This document shows, in pieces, positions 21,006 through 24,066 of a stretch of 24,066 nucleotides of DNA. Below the pieces are notes generated by a model that was not told the DNA's origin, did no database searches, and saw only the letters and a list, made by a program, of their open reading frames with translations. The stretch lies in NCBI GenBank assembly GCA_902810755.1, contig CADDYT010000096.1:1-24066 (forward strand), written 5' to 3'. This stretch comes from Chloroflexota bacterium (lineage in GTDB: Bacteria > Chloroflexota > Ktedonobacteria > Ktedonobacterales > Ktedonobacteraceae). Positions within the stretch are counted from its first letter, which is position 1; every line of letters begins with the position of its first letter. The position numbers and the translations under genes are program-made.

Positions 21006-22397
21006 CTATCTCACCTCCACCTCCATCTCCGCTTCAAAGGCGAGGTCGCGTTTCCGCGTTTTTGCGCGGGGCGAGCGTATGTTCCGGGCGGCGCGGCGCG
21101 CGGCGCGGATGGGCAGGTAGGGCTGCATGGCGTGGAGCAGGTTGATGTAGACCTGCTGCTGCTGCTCAATGATGCCCTGGGAGCCGAGGGACCACCACTC
21201 ATGGGGAGTGAAGTAGGAGGAGACTTCGGCTTCGGGGCCGCTATGTCCGTACCACTGGATCAGGTGCAGGTTGTCGGACTGCGCCATCCAGCGGGCGAGG
21301 TTGAGCAGCGCCGGATTTCCCGTCAACTTTGCTTCGTTGTAGACGTGGCCCATGAGCTGGTAGATGGACTGCTGCGCGCTGTTGCCCAGGAAGAAGTCCA
21401 TGCCGCCGCTGCCCGCCCAGGTGGAGGGGAAGACGGGCAAGGGCAAGTAGTATGTGCGCTCGCAGGCCCCGTAGCGGTCGATGAGTTCGCCGGGGGTGCG
21501 CGTAGCGATGCCGTGCCGGTCGAGTTCGAGCGCGAGCATGCGCATGAACTGGAAGATACCGGTCTCGCGGCGGTGATGCTCGCCGAAGGTCTCGAAGTCC
21601 CAGCCCAGCAGGACGAACTCGCCCGGTGTCTGCGCGATCCAGTCGGTGTAGGTGTGAGCGAGCAGCGGGTAGCGGTCCCAGTTACGGTTGGAGAAGCGAT
21701 AGCCTACGTCGTCGCTGAGCGAGACGTGGCGCGCCAGCAGGTACGGGCCGTTTTCGCGCACGGGCGGCTCGCCCGCTTTGCGCCGGGGCGGCTTTGTCTG
21801 GATTGGCAAGGGGTAGGGGCCTTCGTCGCCATTGCGGTAGAGGTGGGTCGGCTGGCGCCAGTCCAGCACCCATTTGCGCCCATCCATCAGCGCGCCGCGA
21901 AAACCGGCGGTATCCAGCGCGTCGTAGATGCCTGCCGACATCGCCATCTCGGTCGTGTCGGTGACGGTAGGTCGCCTGCCGAAGATGCGCTCCATCTCGT
22001 CCGCCATCCACTGCATGTCCTGCACAAAGGCCGGGAGATCGAAGAGGAAGAGGAAACTGTGGTACGGTTCTACCCCGATCAACTCCACGTTCTCCTCCGC
22101 GACCAGTTCGCGGAACCGTTCGAGCAGGTCAGGGTCCCATTGTTCAGCCTGCCGGATGAACGAGAGTGAGAAGCCGATGGAGAGGTGCAGCCCGCGCCGT
22201 ACAAGCTCCTGAAACATGCTCAGGGCGGGAGCGTAGCTGTAGCGCGCGACCTTTTTGAAGTAGCGTTCATTCATGCGTTCATCAAACAGGCAGCGCGTGA
22301 TATCCTCGATGGAGGCACCGCGTGGGATGGGCTGTGCCGGCAGCTTCAGGCGACGCGGTTGATGCACGACCGTATAGATCGCCAGGTCTGCAACCAT
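21006..22397 (-). CDS. GH57 family glycoside hydrolase (alpha-amylase-like)
   Basis: A 463-residue retaining glycosidase of family GH57. The conserved regions are visible: HQP at 12-14; GVEPYHSF at 108-115; the presumed nucleophile E150 in VTDTTEMAMS; and the acid/base D267 in LGWDFETFGEHH. It should act in the cytoplasm on alpha-glucans such as glycogen or maltooligosaccharides, since no signal peptide is visible. It starts 13 bases after the glycosyltransferase stop, with AGAGGA eight bases before the ATG, so the two form a pair that may build and trim an alpha-glucan. The C-terminus is basic and probably disordered (RAARRAARNIRSPRAKTRKR). It converges on the tRNA-Val gene. Confidence 0.92.
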   Translation of the reverse strand: MVADLAIYTVVHQPRRLKLPAQPIPRGASIEDITRCLFDERMNERYFKKVARYSYAPALSMFQELVRRGLHLSIGFSLSFIRQAEQWDPDLLERFRELVAEENVELIGVEPYHSFLFLFDLPAFVQDMQWMADEMERIFGRRPTVTDTTEMAMSAGIYDALDTAGFRGALMDGRKWVLDWRQPTHLYRNGDEGPYPLPIQTKPPRRKAGEPPVRENGPYLLARHVSLSDDVGYRFSNRNWDRYPLLAHTYTDWIAQTPGEFVLLGWDFETFGEHHRRETGIFQFMRMLALELDRHGIATRTPGELIDRYGACERTYYLPLPVFPSTWAGSGGMDFFLGNSAQQSIYQLMGHVYNEAKLTGNPALLNLARWMAQSDNLHLIQWYGHSGPEAEVSSYFTPHEWWSLGSQGIIEQQQQVYINLLHAMQPYLPIRAARRAARNIRSPRAKTRKRDLAFEAEMEVEVR

Positions 22398-22410
22398 GTT
22401 GGTTTTCCTC

Positions 22411-23724
22411 TCAAGCCAGCACGATGTCCTGTTTGCGTGCCAGGAATTCCAACTTTGCTACGAGGTTCTCGATCACACGATCCCACTGAAATTCTTTTGC
22501 CGTCTCATGCCCGTTGCAGCGTATGCGCTCCTGCTCGGCGGGATGGCGGCGCAGGTAGAGCAGGTAGCCGACGATCTCATCCGGGTCGTCCGTCTCGGTG
22601 ACGATGGCGTTCTCGAAAGGCACAGCGTAGTCTTCGCCTGTCGAGCCGGTGACGGCCACCCCCTTCGCGGCCATGACTTCCAGGCCGACGAGGCCGAACG
22701 GCTCGTGTCCGCTATTGGCCAGCGTGGCGTCAGCGGAGGCATAGGTAGCGCGCACGAACTCTTCGGGCAGGAAGAAGCGCAGATTGTAGATGTCCGCCGG
22801 GCCGACGCTGGCTACCGCATCGATGCTCTGTTCCAGTGTGGGCCGGTGGGCCGTCACGTCGTGAATGCTCAGGCCGATTTCGTAGGCGTGGCGCAGCACG
22901 TCCGCGCCGTGCGGCTCGATGCCGCCGCGCACAAAGAGCGTGACGGGGTGACCGCTGGCCTTGAGGCGGGCGACGGCATCAATCGCCATCATCCAGCGTT
23001 TATCGGGGTCGAAGCGGCCAATTTTGAACAGGAAAAAGCGGCGCGCATCTCCCTGATGACCGATCTCACGCAGGCGGCGCACAGCCTCATGATCGACCGG
23101 ATTCAGGTGGCGCGAAGGGATGCCGTTGGGGATGACCAGCGGGTTGACGCCATATTCCCACATTTTGTGCTTCATGTAGCGGCTGACGGTGGTAATTGTC
23201 GTCACGTAGTTGAGGCGCGGCCAGTTGATGCGGTGCAGCGACATCAGGCTGTTCAGGTTCCAGAGCATGAGGACTTTCTGGCGCAGGCCAAACCAGTGCA
23301 GCAGGTCGGAGGTGCGAATCATGGCCTCGGCGGTCTGCCAGTCTTCGCCCTGAATGACGACCATCTTGCCCTGCGACACCGCCGGGCGCACGATCTCCTC
23401 GTAAATATGGTATGGCACGCTCTCGTTGTAGTCGTAGAGCTTCTCCTCTTCACCATCATAGACGCCGTTGAGGTGATACTTGCTGATCCATTGCGACCAG
23501 CGTTTGAGGATCAACTTGCCGTTGACGCGCTCCTCCACGCCGGGCTTTGTGGGATCGCCAATGTAAATAAGGTGGGTGGTAAAGCCCTGCGCGGCCAGCG
23601 CCTCGCTCAGTTCGGTCACGCGCGTCCCCAGGCCGCCCGCCGTCGAATAGACATCCGGCCCCTCAAAGCTGAGCAAAACAAATACCGTATTCTCTGGTGT
23701 TATAGCACCATCCAGTTCAATCAT
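22411..23724 (-). CDS. GT-B glycosyltransferase, glycogen-synthase-like
   Basis: A 437-residue GT-B fold transferase. The N-terminal STAGGLGTRVTEL (27-39) matches the glycine-rich acceptor/donor loop of glycogen synthase-type enzymes. GRFDPDKRW (236-244) opens the nucleotide-sugar domain, and the E-x7-E motif is E341 and E349 in HEPFGLVGLEVMAAKG. It probably transfers glucose from a nucleotide sugar to a glucan or other acceptor, together with the GH57 enzyme encoded 13 bases downstream. Start choice is uncertain: ATG at 23724 has GAGAAG nearby, while a GTG at 23742 adds six residues but has no ribosome-binding site. Assignment to GT4 or to a glycogen synthase family needs a profile search. 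Confidence 0.88.
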   Translation of the reverse strand: MIELDGAITPENTVFVLLSFEGPDVYSTAGGLGTRVTELSEALAAQGFTTHLIYIGDPTKPGVEERVNGKLILKRWSQWISKYHLNGVYDGEEEKLYDYNESVPYHIYEEIVRPAVSQGKMVVIQGEDWQTAEAMIRTSDLLHWFGLRQKVLMLWNLNSLMSLHRINWPRLNYVTTITTVSRYMKHKMWEYGVNPLVIPNGIPSRHLNPVDHEAVRRLREIGHQGDARRFFLFKIGRFDPDKRWMMAIDAVARLKASGHPVTLFVRGGIEPHGADVLRHAYEIGLSIHDVTAHRPTLEQSIDAVASVGPADIYNLRFFLPEEFVRATYASADATLANSGHEPFGLVGLEVMAAKGVAVTGSTGEDYAVPFENAIVTETDDPDEIVGYLLYLRRHPAEQERIRCNGHETAKEFQWDRVIENLVAKLEFLARKQDIVLA

Positions 23725-24011
23725 GATCTTCTCAATCCTCACAGATACAAACAGGGGAGAGCATGGCCGTACACGGTATCCCTCCCTGGATCATAGAAAA
23801 ATCTTTCAGGAAAAGCAGGGGTAGCTTCGTGGCTCCCTGAAGAAACGCATCCTCGCGCCTTCCAGTATCAAAGCTGCTCTATAATACTGCAAGCAAAGGT
23901 ATTGCCTGTGTATAGTATATCTTCCCTGCCAAGTATACCACAAAGGGAGATGTGGTGTCACAGGCAGGAGACGTAGATACCGCCAGCTCCACGCAGGCCA
24001 GCCGCGTTCCA

Positions 24012-24066
24012 GGCCACCCGCCACCCGTCGGCCCGCCACCCGTCGGCCCGCCGACCAGGCCACCCG
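24012..24066. repeat. GGCCACCCG repeats and 15-bp tandem repeat at the window edge
   Basis: GCCACCCGTCGGCCC occurs twice in tandem (24020-24034 and 24035-24049), flanked by GGCCACCCG at 24012-24020 and 24058-24066. The motif matches the arms of the inverted repeat at 7620-7714. The element runs off the window end. The remaining upstream sequence of the glycosyltransferase (23743-24011) shows no convincing gene or promoter; it has several TATA-like stretches near 23879-23940. Confidence 0.7.

Noticed and set aside
20547..21145. Open frames of about 110 residues inside and across the intron
   Set aside because: They overlap the intron's structured RNA and tRNA 3' exon, have no ribosome-binding site and no recognisable domain.
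21132..22169. 345-residue frame antisense to the GH57 gene
   Set aside because: Low-complexity Val/Gly/Arg-rich shadow of a well-supported gene.
22396..23796. 466-residue frame antisense to the glycosyltransferase gene
   Set aside because: Shadow of a well-supported gene; no motif or ribosome-binding site.
23806..24063. 85-residue minus-strand frame at the window end
   Set aside because: Its N-terminal part is translated from the GGCCACCCG repeats and the remainder has no recognisable features.
24012..24066. CRISPR array
   Set aside because: Only two 15-bp tandem units without spacers; no cas genes nearby.

Overview
The window looks like a chromosomal segment of a GC-rich Chloroflexota bacterium, most probably a Ktedonobacteria-like soil organism. 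That assignment is an inference from gene content: several ECF sigma/anti-sigma sets, a Rieske protein, a TM-anchored sulfite-oxidase-like enzyme, GH1 and GH57 glycosidases, an actinobacterial-style sdhCDAB operon, and many short interspersed inverted repeats between genes. No phage, plasmid or CRISPR signature is visible.

Layout. (1) 8-2028, minus: a Dph6/DUF71-type PP-loop ATPase followed by a GH1 beta-glucosidase. (2) 2097-3589, minus: an ECF sigma factor followed by a membrane-anchored Rieske protein whose long cytoplasmic N-terminus resembles an anti-sigma domain, closed by a strong terminator. (3) 3940-7601, plus: a sigma70-type promoter, a structured leader and sdhCDAB (succinate dehydrogenase, probably di-haem). 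(4) 7620-8675: a long inverted repeat, then an epoxide-hydrolase-like alpha/beta hydrolase. (5) 8701-10884: interspersed repeats, a three-way-junction terminator-like RNA, a small zinc-ribbon protein, and an ECF sigma/zinc-finger anti-sigma pair, all minus. (6) 11076-12791, minus: the molybdopterin oxidoreductase. (7) 13048-15062, plus: a ROK glucokinase and a TlyA-type rRNA methyltransferase. (8) 15081-18176, plus: promoter, benzoate-CoA-ligase-family enzyme, degenerate crotonase-like protein and Nudix hydrolase, apparently one operon. (9) 18160-19099, minus: a small protein with an aromatic heptad repeat and a single-domain receiver protein; then a lone MaoC/FAS1-like dehydratase domain on plus. 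(10) 19862-20959, plus: tRNA genes. (11) 21006-23724, minus: a glycosyltransferase and a GH57 glycosidase.

The most unusual object is in region 10. The tRNA-Val(UAC) gene is split in its anticodon arm, between tRNA positions 38 and 39, by a 774-nt group II intron with no ORF. The intron has a canonical 34-nt domain V, an EBS1 that pairs with the anticodon loop as IBS1, and a domain VI whose basal helix with bulged branch-point A can be drawn base by base. That domain VI carries an insertion of about 166 nt. Bacterial tRNA introns are usually group I; group II introns in tRNA genes, including trnV-UAC, are typical of chloroplasts.

Second in interest is the sigma/Rieske pair, which could be a signalling system with an iron-sulfur domain as the sensor. 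Third are a compact three-way-junction RNA next to a poly-U tract and a set of nested inverted repeats between genes.
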